Below, one piece after another: positions 1 through 11,790 of a DNA stretch of 64,000 nt. The notes beneath the pieces are model-generated. The model did not search any database. It saw nothing but the letters and a program-made list of their open reading frames with translations, and had not been told where the DNA came from. Made by a program: the position numbers and the translations under genes. This DNA comes from Candidula unifasciata (taxonomy: Eukaryota; Mollusca; Gastropoda; Stylommatophora; Geomitridae). Numbering within the stretch: position 1 is the first letter of the stretch; every line of letters begins with the position of its first letter. The stretch covers positions 1 to 64,000 of the forward strand of contig CAJHNH020001143.1 of assembly GCA_905116865.2 (NCBI GenBank). The letters are read 5' to 3'.

Positions 1-926
1 AATTTCCAGCAAAGTCCAGATCTGAAGTTTTTTGAAAGGGTCCACTGAATTCCTTCGGGGGTTTTTAGCAGTTATGTTTTTATAACCCAGTCTATAGCCG
101 AAAAAAAAGAGACGAAAAATCACCCCTTCGCAACCTGTTTTTTTCAAATGCATCTGTTATTTTTCCCCTCGTGAAGAACTCGAAAATTCATGTCTTTATA
201 TGTCCCCCTTTACAATTTGAAAATTTCTTGGGTTCCATAGTCCCCTATCTTTTCAAGAGTTCCCTATCAATGCTGTCAAATCTTTTTTGTTTATTTGGAA
301 ATATAATTTTTTTTTTAAACAGAATATGCCAATCACTTTTCCAGACAGTGCTGTCTAAGCTGCGCGGTAGATAGCACATTATAATTTCGGGCCTAATAGT
401 GTTAGTGCGAGCACACGAACACGCTACACTAGACACGAAGATGTGTATACTCACACACACATGCACAAACACACAGTAATGGTAGTATTTATTTACTTTT
501 ATATAGCTGTATATATCAGCATGTGCCTTTGTTTATATTATTAGCATTGCTATCACTGGGTCTATTCCCAAAACATATTTTCCTTTGATGAGTTTTATGT
601 TGTCCACTTCGATTAACCTACTATGCACACGAAAAGGCAAATGTTTCTTGTGATCGCATCTTTGAAGTTTATATATACCAACAAACTTGCGTCTGACACA
701 ACTGCATTTATCCGTTGTCCAGAGTTCCACTTTTGCTTTGAGTTTTGTTCGGAGTTAGTTTTGTTGATCAAATTTTGTCTTTAGCCTAAACTGTTGAACT
801 GTTGACACTTAACATTTCTGATGGCTGCCATATGCTTTACGTATGTATGTTAGTGGATATGCTGTTCGTGTCAATTTTTCCACAAGGGACAGTGATGGAC
901 ATTCTTTGTGTTTTTCTTTGGCACAG
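1..926. other. A/T-rich non-coding stretch, nothing recognised
   Basis: No convincing exon or repeat family was identified. A short CA-rich run lies near 449-475. The last bases run into the acceptor-like sequence ending in CACAG at 926, which precedes the first candidate exon. Confidence 0.4.
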
Positions 927-1012
927 AAGCGGAGCAACTATGGGGTGATCCATTTGCTATGAAGCTGAAAATAAGATTACCACATTACCAGATTACGGCT
1001 GACAGAACTGTG
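927..1012 (+). CDS. Candidate exon A of an unrecognised protein
   Basis: The segment is bounded by a good acceptor (TTTTTCTTTGGCACAG) and a GTATTT donor. It reads open as ...EQLWGDPFAMKLKIRLP, then HYQITADRTV. It enters with two bases completing a codon and leaves in phase 0, which fits exon B directly. The composition looks like ordinary globular protein, unlike the low-complexity reading frames elsewhere. I do not recognise the domain. It could be part of the ectodomain of the EGF-repeat protein further along the same strand, or of a separate gene. Further exons should lie left of the window. Confidence 0.5.
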
Positions 1013-1167
1013 GTATTTGTCTCTCTCTCTCTCTTTAATACATACTCATACACACTATTATATCATTTATGGTCAGTCATGTCTAGCATAATACTTTCAA
1101 AGACGAGCAGGTAGAATATCGACTACTCGTACCATTAACAAACGTGAGCTAAATTCTATCTCTACAG

Positions 1168-1320
1168 AAAGTTCAGTATGTCTTTGGCAAGAATGGTCAA
1201 TGCTACAATACAGTCAGCGCTGCGTTGTCGGACATTGTGGGCAAGTCGTGCAGTGTGGAACTGGAGCGACCAGCGAGCGTTGTCTCGGTACCCCAGCTAT
1301 GGACCAAGTTGAGAACATTT
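1168..1320 (+). CDS. Candidate exon B of an unrecognised protein
   Basis: The exon is 153 bp (51 codons, phase 0 to 0) between the acceptor TCTATCTCTACAG and the donor GTAAGA. It begins KVQYVFGKNGQCYNTVSAAL and ends PQLWTKLRTF, with two cysteines about 18 residues apart. It joins candidate exon A without a frame change across an intron of 155 bp. Strong splice signals at both ends and a fully open frame make it one of the better exon calls in the left third. The family is not recognised and no function is assigned. Confidence 0.55.
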
Positions 1321-1497
1321 GTAAGACAAAGGTCGTTGAAGGTCACGTAGTTCTTGGTGATATCTAAATAGGAAATGGATAACAAGTGATTCAAGGAATC
1401 TCTTTTTCAATATAGCAGTGCTAAGGAAAATATACACGTCTGAACCATCCCGTCTATAATCTGAGCGCAAATTTTAGGATCATTTAAACGCTAATGG

Positions 1498-2166
<669 letters not shown>

Positions 2167-2349
2167 GAGCTTTTGATTTGAAGCTAGTACAATATTACAC
2201 TTTATTTGGCAGTTTTCTGGCATATTTTGGGTATTGGTTTGCCATAAAATGAAGTTTTTTATCTGGCAACCCTGCTGACAAGACAATGTTGTGATTTGGC
2301 GCCACTGAAAGCATTGGGGGAGAAACACATACATCACCTGAAGATGCTG

Positions 2350-2890
2350 TTATATGATCATATGTTTTTGTGATTCGTCAGAAGCGAAGTGCATGGGCTT
2401 TTACGGCAAAAACTTAAGGAAAAGTCATCAAAGAAGACAGTGGAGCCTTTGCTTCTATCACCAGCAGCATGACAATGGCTGTGACAAAGGCCCTAGCATG
2501 GCGGAAAACTTAGAAATTCACCAATGCATGATTTCTCAGCGACTCATTGAGCATGCTGAAGAAGATTAAAGCGGGGCATAAAAGGAAACAGTCGCTGTAT
2601 CTGATTCAGCAGGCAGCGTTTTGCAAAATCACCTTCATTTTTGTTCCAGGCAATGCTGGTGTTAAAGACAATGAGAGAGCACACTCCCTGGCTGGCAGTG
2701 CGACTATCAGAAACAGGCCATCTGTGGACAGGAGAGATATACGAGAGACTCAACGCTGTGAGGGTTTCAGTCTCGTGGAAACTGATGTTCCAAAGAAAAT
2801 ACTGCATAGCACGGGTGTACCAATTGGAGCGGCGAGACAGGAAAACCATGCAGAACAGAATGGGAGCTGTTAGCCTAAAACACTTAGGGA
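2350..2890 (+). mobile_element. LINE 3' fragment with RNase H remains (LINE-D)
   Basis: Split across frames, the plus strand reads EAITMAVTKALAWRK, then LSMLKKIKAG, then FIFVPGNAGVKDNERAHSLA. This is the helix and C-terminal motif of an RNase H domain (compare the general pattern W-I-P-G-H-x-G-x-x-G-N-E-x-A-D). Frameshifts show it is dead. The same 3' region recurs at 7.6, 8.5, 10.7, 11.5, 32.1 and 46.1 kb, so it is a dispersed family. Confidence 0.7.
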
Positions 2891-2976
2891 CATACGCAGG
2901 AAGAGATCGGAGTAATTATAATCATGTCAGATGTGCGATGAAGATGATATGTAAATAAACAATACCAGAAACAAGG

Positions 2977-3201
2977 CTATTTGTACCTTTGGCCAATATG
3001 AAGAACATTCTGGCCATTGACCTCCCCTGTCTCAGAGTCCAGATTGATATTGTGAAAAGGGAATACGTAAGCCCTGTCTCTCATGGCGCCAAACAGGCTC
3101 ATCCTTTTAGCTGCCTCGTGAAGTCTGAGGATGTTGGTGGGCTCCAAAGGAGTTCCGTCCACAAAATTAGAGTAGATAGGTTCTTTATCACTGGCGATGT
3201 C
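2977..3201 (-). CDS. Terminal exon 3 of unrecognised minus-strand gene
   Basis: Read on the minus strand, an acceptor ending AAAACACACCAG (3202-3203) is followed in phase 0 by 74 codons and a TAG stop at 2979-2977. The protein starts DIASDKEPIYSNFVDGTPLE and later contains AAKRMSLFGAMRDRAYVFPF; it ends NVLHIGQRYK. Composition is normal and there are no cysteines. The phase matches the donor of the exon at 4193-4351. No AATAAA was noticed close downstream, so the 3' end is not fixed. Not recognised as a known family. Confidence 0.6.
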   Translation of the reverse strand, partial: DIASDKEPIYSNFVDGTPLEPTNILRLHEAAKRMSLFGAMRDRAYVFPFHNINLDSETGEVNGQNVLHIGQRYK

Positions 3202-3259
3202 CTGGTGTGTTTTAAGACAGAAATTATGCAACGATAATTGTGAAGTCCAAGACATAAAT

Positions 3260-4190
3260 ATAGGCTAAACATGGCTCTATTCGATACCTTCTGTCAAAGA
3301 AGGAAACGTGGTAGAGAGGTTTCTCATCGTTTTTAAACTTCAAAAACATTTGGTTATAGTACGGGTTGTATTAAATCACCGATGCTGTGTTGATTTATCT
3401 GGTGCAATTTTTCCCCAGAGCAACCTTAATAAATCGTGTTAGTCATTTTAACATGGTATACACCATACACCTCTGTACAAGTGAAACATTTTGCTCGGTT
3501 GTTTGCCCAGTTGGATTGGTGTGGTTTTATTTTGCGTCGGTACTGCACACTGTGTGGATTTTTTTTCTAAAGGGCGGTGTAGGAAAGAGGGTCTTCAGTG
3601 TGAGGAATTAGGGCCGCATGGCTAGTGCAGTCACCAAACTGAAATAGTGCTGCAAAATCCTGTGTGACTAATTGAGCTAAAAATATGAGTCACTTACATC
3701 ACATCTAGTGTGTGTAAAAAAAGTAATTGTTTATTCACGATCATATTAAGTAAAACAATAATACAAGCTACACAACGATCAAAAGACAGGACACTTCTCT
3801 TTCCCACGCTTTACGGCATAAGCAGTAGGACTAAAGAAGAAAAAAAGTATGGGATCAAGTGGACGGAGCAGCAGAATAGAGTAGCCATGCATGATCAGAG
3901 TGATTCATAGGGGAATGAGCAGATGTGTTGGGTTATACTTTAAGCAAAAATTAAAATATAGTCCGATCTTTGATCAGGCTTCCACTGGCACCATCAACAT
4001 TGATACTAATCTTTGGCTATTGTAAAAAGGAAAGGAGCAGGTATGTAGTAATGGCGATTCTGGAATCACAAATTCCTCATTCATTCGCTCCTTCAGTCAT
4101 TGTATGTATCCGTATTCATTCCTTTATTTTTTGTTCTTGAGATGATTTTCAGTTGCTTCATGCTCTGTGTCGCCTAAACAGACATGGCCT
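3260..4190. other. Intron of the minus-strand gene, nothing recognised
   Basis: This stretch lies between terminal exon 3 and exon 2 of the minus-strand gene. I see no repeat family or exon in it. Confidence 0.4.
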
Positions 4191-4192
4191 AC

Positions 4193-4351
4193 CTTAATGT
4201 ACCAGTCGATGGACACCCTGAAGATGCTAGCATTGAACACATCACGCTCTGTCACGTGCCCGGTGGTACACACTAGAAAGTACAGCCAGGGATCTGAGGT
4301 GTCCACGTGAGTTCCGTTGTGGGCCAATGAACGCAGTGACTGTACACACAA
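4193..4351 (-). CDS. Exon 2 of unrecognised minus-strand gene
   Basis: The exon is 159 bp (53 codons, phase 0 to 0). On the minus strand the acceptor is TGTCTTATTTCAG and the donor GTAGGC. It begins LCVQSLRSLAHNGTHVDTSD and ends SIFRVSIDWYIK. Two N-glycosylation sequons (NGT, NAS) and two cysteines suggest an extracellular or lumenal protein. Both neighbours join in frame. The arrangement of an aromatic strand (WLYFLVCTTG) after a cysteine-containing strand looks like a beta-rich module, but I cannot name it. Confidence 0.7.
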
Positions 4352-4699
4352 CTGAAATAAGACACATCATTAGCAAGTATTGAATTCATATCAACAGACG
4401 CAGCACACACAAAATAAGCAGTCTTCCAACTAAGAACGGGACACTGCTGGCTCAACTAGCTCATGCATAAAATAAACACTTACTATCCCCACATTGGCAA
4501 TGTCAGATGGGACCATAATTACATGAGCACATTCTGCAGACCTGCCCTCTATGCTTAAAGCTACGAAGAAAAAAAATTGTCCTCAGAACAAAGTGTGCAG
4601 AGCCCGCTATGGGAAGCCACGATTGACCTGCAACGACATGCACATAAACAGAGGCAGCACACATGACAATGTGATTAGAGCATATGAAACCAACGCAAA

Positions 4700-4823
4700 A
4701 AGAGGAAAAAGGGGGGGGGGGGGGGAGAAGAAGAAAAGTCCTGATTATAACAATCTTTGCAGTTTTTTTTTAAGACCGTGTCGTTTGGAGGGGTAAAAAG
4801 AGGGTTGTGGGGGGGGGGGGGGA
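4700..4823. repeat. Two poly-G runs
   Basis: Runs of about 16-18 G occur at about 4709-4726 and 4807-4823, separated by A-rich sequence. They are prone to sequencing-length error and could form G-quadruplexes. Confidence 0.8.
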
Positions 4824-4906
4824 GGGGGGATGGTTAAAACAAAAGCCGTGGTCGTTGATCGATCCATTATAAATTATATTATAATCTCTTAGACTGAAGT
4901 TAAGAA

Positions 4907-5105
4907 ACAGTAAAGGTCCCTTTTCCTCGCTTTTAGGCGAATATAGGGCTAGACCTATATTTTCATAGACCAATCGGCACAAGATGGCTGATGTGGTTAG
5001 CATCTCACCGACCGCCTTTACTTCCCAGGACTGCACCAGGTACCCATTCAAGGCTAGGTCGACCTGGGAGTCGAGGTCATTTTTGAAAAAAGGCCGGCTT
5101 TATAG
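4907..5105 (-). mobile_element. SINE-B copy, tRNA-like head truncated
   Basis: The plus strand carries the family landmarks in order: AGGGCTAGACCTATATTTT, AGACCAATCGGCAC, GATGTGG, CTTTACTTCC, CACCAGGTACCCA and GGTCGACCTGGGAG. The same blocks recur in more than ten places in this window. The element is oriented on the minus strand because the tRNA-like head of complete copies lies to the right. Confidence 0.8.
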
Positions 5106-5684
5106 GCTGTACATAACTGAAATAGGATACGCTATAAGTGAGTACCATATTTAATGAATATGTTCATTGTGTGCACATCCAACTGGAATATATTTTCTAG
5201 TCCAGGCATTGTTGCATTTGTAGACATGCCTATCCACACACTTTTGTCAGCCTACAATGTATTGATCAGTTTATGTTAATGTTTCACTTCCATTGTGTGC
5301 GTATGTCTGCCTACATTGTTGTAGTTGTTATGTAATATCTTTGCTATTTTAACTCACATAGAAAGGCATGGGAATCCTCGTGTTAAGACAAATCTGTTAT
5401 GGTTCGAGTATGGGAATTTAGGATTACTCTTGTCTTAGCATGAGCCTCTCTTTTGTCAGACACCCAGGTATCAGGGTATGTGCAGTCATTTTCTGCTTTA
5501 TTCATACTATTTTGTGTTTTATTTTCCCCTCTATACAACATAATCTGTCAGAATATCATAATGGCTATGTCCGGCGTTATGTTGACCACACCACACATCG
5601 AGTGCAGATCGGTCTATAAAATATAAGTCCAGCCCTCTATGCCTACCCATCTAAAGGTGTGGAAAGTGGTTCTTTGCCTTTTCT
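5106..5684. other. Unassigned stretch with a SINE-B fragment
   Basis: Most of it shows nothing recognisable. From about 5565 a plus-strand SINE-B tail fragment is visible (GGTCTATAAAATATAAGTCC and following). Confidence 0.4.
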
Positions 5685-5945
5685 TCTTCGTCTTCTTTGC
5701 AGTCGGTTTCGTATGCTCAGATCAGACCATCAGATGGGTTGCCTCAATAAACTTGCATGTCAGCTGCAGATCCTTCCTGATTCACAATAGCTTGCTCTGC
5801 ACACTTTGCTACTGAGGCCAGGTGACTTTTTAAAGTTGTAGGCAGAGTGGGCAGGTCTGCAGAATGTGCTCAGGTGTTTGTGGTTCTGTCTGCATGCACA
5901 ATTTCGGGACTGTACAGTCTTTTTTATAATTTGTTTGTTTGTTTT
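5685..5945 (-). mobile_element. LINE 3' end (RNase H type) with GAA tail
   Basis: The minus strand reads TPEHILQTCPLCLQL, then LQLTCKFIEATHLMV, the post-RNase-H C-terminus also found in the element at 36.9-38.2 kb (there QTPGHIL). It ends in an AAGAAGACGAAGAAGAAAA tail. Stops and shifts interrupt it. Truncated at its 5' side. Confidence 0.6.
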
Positions 5946-5999
5946 TTAATGTAATGCTAATCCCAACACCAGTGTACTCTGATATCCTTGGTGAGTACG

Positions 6000-6420
6000 C
6001 AGTTATAGTATTTATATAATACTAAAATCGTCATCTTTTTTAGTCCATGCCGTATAGCTATCCAGAACATTCTGTCTCGTGTGCTTTTAATGAATTCTGA
6101 CACGAATGATCTTTTTTTGCCAAGATACCAGACTGCCAGGTATCTTCTCTCTTCGTTTCCCTCTGTTCTCTCCCCCCCCCCTCCTCCATTTTCAGCGTTC
6201 CCACCGTCACGATGTACTCTGGTTTTATCAATCTGACCAGGGTATTGTTATTATTCGTCTATAAACCACATTTCCACTGCCTCCAAATAATTTATAAATC
6301 ATTGTCCAACTGTCCATGATTCACTTCCGTATATCATGATATGAATTATACAGCTCTTGTGAATTCTCTTTCTCGTCTCAGTTGACAAAAAAGAATTGCA
6401 CACACTGTTTTTTTTTTTTT
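6000..6420 (-). mobile_element. Degenerate LINE reverse-transcriptase C-terminus
   Basis: The minus strand contains MDSWTMIYKLFGGSGNVVYR followed by RIITIPWSD. This corresponds to the segment after the RT palm in many LINEs (ESWT...MWFYRRMLRIPW). Several frame changes are present. Confidence 0.5.
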
Positions 6421-6535
6421 TTTAAGTGCTGCCAATTCATGAGCTATTTACAATTCAACGTATTTAATACATATTCCATTAGCTGTTACCAGGGTACCCA
6501 AGTACTCAAACGTATCAACTTGCTTGAGAACCTAC

Positions 6536-6717
6536 CTCCCCATTATAAATGCTGATGCTATCCGCTGGAAGTTGAAGGACGTGGTCCGGCATGTACAAGT
6601 TGGCCTTGACATAGTTCCCAGTGACAGCCAACTCTATAAGCTCTTGCTTGTTACCAAAGGTGCTGTTGCCGAATTCGTCTTGTTTGTAAACCAATTCCCA
6701 GTGTCTGTCACAAACAC
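6536..6717 (-). CDS. Exon 1 (first visible) of unrecognised minus-strand gene
   Basis: The exon is 182 bp. On the minus strand the acceptor is GTTATTATCCGTGCAG and the donor GTAGGT. It enters in phase 1 (two bases complete a codon) and leaves in phase 0, fitting exon 2. The protein runs VCDRHWELVYKQDEFGNSTF and later YMPDHVLQLPADSISIYNGE, with one sequon (NST). The entry phase means at least one more exon exists upstream (above 6717), which I could not find. Across the three exons the visible product is about 188 residues. Unrecognised. Confidence 0.7.
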
Positions 6718-6789
6718 CTGCACGGATAATAACACATATTGGCCAAAATTTATAACCGTATGATAATACTAAACATGGTGTCAGCAGCA

Positions 6790-7210
6790 CAATGGGGAGT
6801 GTACTAATTTTATCCTAAAAGAAACAATCCGACCTGAACACAAATTAAGGCGGGAAAGACCAGGCCATTAGGTTTGGTTGGTGGGTGGTCTTGGAAGGAA
6901 GCTCCAACAGGAGGACAGACAGGGCATGGCTCATGTGATCCGGCACGCCTTTATTTTCAGTACACATTAATGTCACATTTCTTTTGGAGAAAACAAGCCA
7001 GGCCGAGTGAGAGATCATGCTACATGGTCCTTTACAACACCTCTTAGTTTTTATACTATGATTGCCTCCACCTCCATTCTTAAACTAGATGTGGTTTTCA
7101 TTAACCTAGCCTTTGTTGTACTAAGCGACGTCCATTCGCTTTGGGACTAAATTCCTAAACACTTTTATTGTGTGCATCTCAGCACAAATCAATCTTATAG
7201 ATGATCACAC
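6790..7210. other. No feature recognised
   Basis: This is unique-looking sequence upstream of the minus-strand gene. No exon with good splice sites was found. Confidence 0.3.
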
Positions 7211-7214
7211 CACT

Positions 7215-7590
7215 TCACTTATAGGACAGAATAACACTTCTTCTTCTCTTCAACTTTGTACCTCATCAAAGTTTTCAAGGGAGATAACACACGTTGATGA
7301 TCTCTGTCAAGAGCACTATTCAGACTGATGTTCATTTCTTTAAGGCTGTTCTTAATGCCATTATTCCATATTTTACGAGGTATTACGCTCGCTCTATACC
7401 CGTTGTAACGTTTCAGTGTGGCTCGCTGAGTCAGATAGTACCAGGACATTCTTGTTAGGTGTCCAAACCACTTCATTTGTTGTTCTTTAATGAGCTGTAA
7501 GACTGGCCTTATTACTGTCTCCTGGAAAGATGGAAATCTGCTAACAAATAGGGAGTTGTATAATATGTGGTTAGGGTTGCCACTAGTCAC
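7215..7590 (-). mobile_element. LINE RT C-terminal fragment with GAA tail (LINE-G)
   Basis: The minus strand reads LIKEQQMKWFGHLTRMSWYY and then RKIWNNGIKNSLKEMNIS, a typical LINE segment after the RT. It ends LMRYKVEEKKK, encoded by a GAAGAGAAGAAGAAG tail. Parts of the same 3' end recur at 21.17 kb and 26.33-26.58 kb. Confidence 0.75.
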
Positions 7591-7990
7591 CTGCAGTTAC
7601 ATCCCCTGTCAGTCCGGTTCTGAAATGGATTCAGAATCCATGTAGTTATAATTTGAGAATCGAACATCACAGGACTTGGGACATTCTTCAGCAGCAAGTG
7701 TAGAGTTCCAATTTTGAATTTATCAGTAACAGTCTGATAGTATATTCGTTTCGCCCGTTTCCTGAATGTTGAGCGTCGGCCTGAACCCCTAGTGACTTCC
7801 AGCTGCGCCATCCTCTTCACACAATGATGATCTATGTGTGCCTACGCACGGTTTACTCGCTCCAAAAGTGCTCTTACAACATTGAGGGTGTCAATCATTG
7901 GTTGAACCACCAAGTGGTGCAGAACCAACCAGTGTGTCTGCCTGTTCATTCCTAACACAGCGGCATATTCTTGAGAAACTATTCAAACGA
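7591..7990 (-). mobile_element. LINE-D 3' fragment
   Basis: The minus strand encodes EVTRGSGRRSTFRKRAKRIY, then YQTVTDKFKIGTLHLLLK, matching the 8.5 and 10.7 kb copies (GSGR.TLRGKARR.YNQ and IGTLRWLLK). Confidence 0.7.
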
Positions 7991-8169
7991 TGCTAACTAT
8001 ACAAGATCCCCCAAAATTGGGTACCAAACAATTGTTTTTTTCTTCAAGACCAAGTTACTCGTTTTGGTGTATTTAACACTTCTCATACAACATAGTTGGC
8101 ACCAGATCACTGTGATAGCCGATACTGCTCGCAGTAGATTGAGCGTGGTCGATTTTATGTTTTCTTTTT

Positions 8170-8300
8170 TGTAAATGAACGGACAGGCTGCATAAAATAT
8201 TTGTAAAATGGATGCGTACGCGAAATTCAAGTTCTGAACCAGGTTAAAAGTCTGGAAATGGGCGAACAACCCGAACTGTCCATCGGAATTTTCATAAGTC
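8170..8300 (+). mobile_element. SINE-A fragment
   Basis: It carries the family core GTAAAATGGATGCGTACGCG followed by AAATTCAAGTTCTGAACCAG and the AACCCGAACTGTCCATCGGA block. Compare the copies at 15.4, 19.9, 40.4 and 62.8 kb. Confidence 0.6.
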
Positions 8301-8529
8301 AAACGCTGAGAATAAGAACAAACCTTGTACAGACAAACGGAAACGGAAAACCGACAACAATTTACCCAGCAACGTGTTGGTTGGAGAGCGTCCTTCTGTT
8401 ACACATATGGCTGCCAGTAATGAGACCAGTAAAGTTGTTTTCGCCAAACAAGACATCTAGAGACAGAAAATATTGAACATCTTCAAGCTCATTAATCCCT
8501 TCATTCCAAAAACAAAGCATGGTATGAGT

Positions 8530-9160
8530 TGAGTTGAGTCAAGAATTGACATCACAGCACTAGCGGCATTTCCACGCATGCTCCCTTCCCATCTTCAGCA
8601 GCCAGCGCAGAGTTCCAATACTTATGGTACCAGTCAAAATCTGGTTATATGTCCGTCTTGCCTTTCCTCTGAGTGTAGTGAGCCGCCCAGACCCTCTGAT
8701 TTCACCCAGATGCCTCATTCTCTCTAGGCCATAATAATCTTCTTTCTCTACTGATTCCGTTGCTTGTTCCCAAAGGGCATTGACCACATCTGCCTTATCA
8801 TGTATCAATTCATCACAGTGGTGCAGATCCAGCCAATCACTCTGCCTATTATTACCCACCACGCCAGCATAGCCTGGAGAAAAGACTGGAAGTATGCTCA
8901 CTACCCAGGACCTTTCCACTGAAGCTTACTACTCTGCTCGAAGCACCCCTGTCTTCACCTTTCTAAGCATGCTTTTAAAATCGGTTACAATTACGACATG
9001 TGTATGTATCTTGTTCTCTAGGCCCCGGAGAGCTGCAGTTACCGCCTCCACCTCCATTCTCATGCTAGACATTGTGGTGTCATATGCTAGGCTGTCTTGC
9101 ACTAAAGGTTTTCCATTGGCTCTCGCTACGAACACCTAGGCACTTCTCTTTCCTCTTAAC
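8530..9160 (-). mobile_element. LINE-D 3' end with RNase H domain
   Basis: On the minus strand: MSSMRMEVEAVTAALRGLEN and HVVIVTDFKSMLRKV (RNase H core, E in the helix and a D in the following strand). After a frame change come GYAGVVGNNRQSDWLDLHHC (the normally conserved H and NE/D positions are altered), then GSGRLTTLRGKARRTYNQIL. It ends at the ATCACAGCACT terminus. It is decayed but is the longest LINE-D copy. Confidence 0.75.
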
Positions 9161-9589
9161 ACCAAACCATCTATATAGATACGCATGATGCGTTACTAAA
9201 TAGACCCTCCCACCATCACATGTGTCAGACATGTCATCAAGTGTTTTGGCTAGTGTATACTAAGTAAATCTAGCAATCACATAGATATAATTCTTTTTTT
9301 TTTTTTTTTTCCATTTCCACAACGCAGCAAGTGGTTAGAATTGTTATGGCAATATTTCATGAAAACAGTATGGATTTGTTAACAAAACCTTATCGCATCT
9401 AAAGAATTAATAGTTAAAACAACTGCTCCGTATTGCCTTACTGACATTTCTTCATCTACTATATGTCTTAAACACGACTTAGTTCCATCAAATTACTCTC
9501 ATTTCCAAACATTTGTAACGACGAAAAAGGGTTTTACTATTTCGAAAACTTTGTACTTAATTATATATTTGTCCCACCGTAGTGATTCC

Positions 9590-9860
9590 TGGGCTACTTT
9601 TGAGCGAAAAATAAGGGACTCGTATCTTCCTAACAAGTGTGTCGGGCAAGGCAACTACCTTGGGGGCGTTTGCTTGGAATTTTGGAATGGATTTGCCTGA
9701 GAGCGAGGAACCAACAATTTGTATACAAATAAGCCAGATCCGTAAAATGGATGTACACGCAAAACATAAGTTCTTGGATATGGCCAAAGTCCAAAAGTAA
9801 CAAATAACTAGAACTTTCGTCCCGAGTTTACAGCCTATGAAGGTCAAACAGAAGAAAAAG
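9590..9860 (+). mobile_element. SINE-A copy
   Basis: Landmarks in order: CTAACAAGTGTGTCGGGCAA, GAGCGAGGAACCAACAATTT, AAATAAGCCAGATCCGTAAA, ATGGATGTACACGCAAAACA and GAGTTTACAGCC. It ends near CAGAAGAAAAAG, a GAA-type tail. Confidence 0.7.
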
Positions 9861-10109
9861 TAAATCGTTTTTAAAGCAATAACATAAACAAATATAATCA
9901 TATACAGACACGTGGATATATAGAGCAGGCGATTTTAGTTAGCGAAAACAAAAACAGACAAACGCACACGTCTCACAGAAGCTAAATGGAGAAAAGAATA
10001 AAGTTAAAAGGAGATAAAAGAGTATTTTAGCCATTTTCAAAGTCTCGCTGCTTATGCGAAACACTATCTTGACAAAAATGTAGACAAACAAAAAATGGGA
10101 CGACAATAG

Positions 10110-10355
10110 ATGGAGGTAAAGGTGCTTTTCCCATGCCTTTGGGCTTACATGGCATATAGGGCTAGACCTATATTTTTAAAGACCAATCAACACAAGATTG
10201 GTGATGTAGTCAGTATCACGCCTGCCGCCTTTACTTCCTGGGACTGCACCAGGTACCCACTCAAGGCTGAGTCGACCTGGGAGTCAATGTTATTTTTTAA
10301 AATGCGGCTTTGCCAGGGAGCTAACCCACGACCTTCCGATCCGCATGCGTTAGAA
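10110..10355 (-). mobile_element. SINE-B copy
   Basis: The usual block order is present, including GGCATATAGGGCTAGACCTA, AGACCAATCAACACAAGATT and GGTCGACCTGGGAGTCAATG. The right end has CGACCTTCCGATCCGCATGC, part of the tRNA-like head. Confidence 0.85.
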
Positions 10356-10659
10356 GTTTGAAGATAAAAGTAAAAATAACTTTTCGAGTAGCAGTCGATC
10401 ATAAAAGACAAGCAAATTTGAAGTTATCCTGGTAAGTCAAGTTTCTACGAGCTTCCGGCGGCCATGAAATAGACACAATGTATTGGAAGAAACTATTCGC
10501 ATTTCAGTTGGATTTATTGTTTTGTGCTTTATTTTATGTTGATGTAACTTTGTAGTAATGCACCTGATGAGATACAGCGAAATATGCCTGGAAAAAATTG
10601 TGCAATGTATTGTTTGTATCCGCATTATTTAAATTCATTACGGGAAAACATTGTTTTGA

Positions 10660-11095
10660 ATTAAGAATCAACATCACAGCACTCAGGACACCCCCCATTA
10701 TCGCTCAGCCCACATCTTTAGCAACAAGCGAAGAGTTAAAATTCCGATGGTACCAGTAACTGTCTGATTGTATATCCGTCTCGCCTTTCCCCTGAGTGTT
10801 GAGCGTCGGATAGATACCCTTGTAACTCCACGCAGTGCCATTTTCCTAAGACCATAATGATCTATCTGCGCCTCGGCATTGTTCACTCGCTCACAAAGAG
10901 CCCTCACAACATCCAGCTTGTTATACATCAGTTCACCAACAAGTGGTACAGAACCGGCCAGTCAATCTGCCCGCTCATTTCCCAACACATCGGCATCACC
11001 TAGAGAAAATATCCAAAGGATGCTAACTAGCAGGGTTCTTGGAAGTAATGATTGCCACTCTGCACGGAGCATGTCTGTCTCCACTTTTCTCAACA
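10660..11095 (-). mobile_element. LINE-D 3' fragment
   Basis: The minus strand encodes KLDVVRALCERVNNAEAQID, then GVTRVSIRRSTLRGKARRIY, NQTVTGTIGILTLRLLLKMW. An A-run at 11098-11117 follows a block matching the RNase H region of the 8.5 kb copy. Confidence 0.75.
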
Positions 11096-11524
11096 TTAAA
11101 AAAAAAAAAAAAAAAATTATTGAAACGACAGTAAAATCAACCGATGTGCATATTTACTGCGTCAGCTCAGTTTAATAATTTCTGCAGTATTAGTAATTAC
11201 CTCGGTACCAGGTTGATATTAATTTAATTAATTTTTCTTTTTCCCTCAAAAGTTGTTACTTAAAGTGATCAATGTTTCGTTCTGCGCAGCTGAAATAATG
11301 ACAGCATGGGAACCAAGCAGTAAAAGTACTAATTAGGACACAGTGGGTTAATATTAAAATATACGTGTCACAAGGGATTCATAAAGTTATTCATGTCATT
11401 GCAGCCAACAAACGCTCGTTGAGAGAACCTACATGACAACAGAAAAAGAGATTATCAAAAATATGCGGGACCGAGCATGATGATTCGGTAGTTACTCGGA
11501 GCAAGCGAGCAGGTGAGTTGAGTT

Positions 11525-11650
11525 GAACTAAGATGTGTTAACAACCGACGTCACAACAGTCGAGACATTCCCTTCAGCGCGCCGTCCCCGTCTTTAGTAG
11601 CCAACGTAGAGGTCCAATTCTGATTTTACGTGTAGCGGTCTGTGTTGAGG
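11525..11650 (-). mobile_element. LINE-D terminal fragment
   Basis: The block GACGTCACAACAGTCGAGAC to AGCGGTCTGTGTTGAG aligns with the 3' end of the other LINE-D copies (compare ACATCACAGCACTCAGGACA at 10.67 kb). Confidence 0.55.
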
Positions 11651-11654
11651 AGGC

Positions 11655-11790
11655 ATCGGGAAATAGAGCCCCCGTAGTGTAACCACGCTGACCATTTAAC
11701 ACAAAGAGTGCCGATTGGTATATAAAATATAGGTCTAGCCCTATATGCCCAAGAAGCCTGAAGACCTGGAAAGGGGTCTTTTACTTTTTT
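11655..11790 (+). mobile_element. SINE-B 3' half
   Basis: It reads TGCCGATTGGTATATAAAAT, ATAGGTCTAGCCCTATATGC and AGACCTGGAAAGGGTCTTTT. This is the tail half of SINE-B in plus orientation. Confidence 0.7.
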
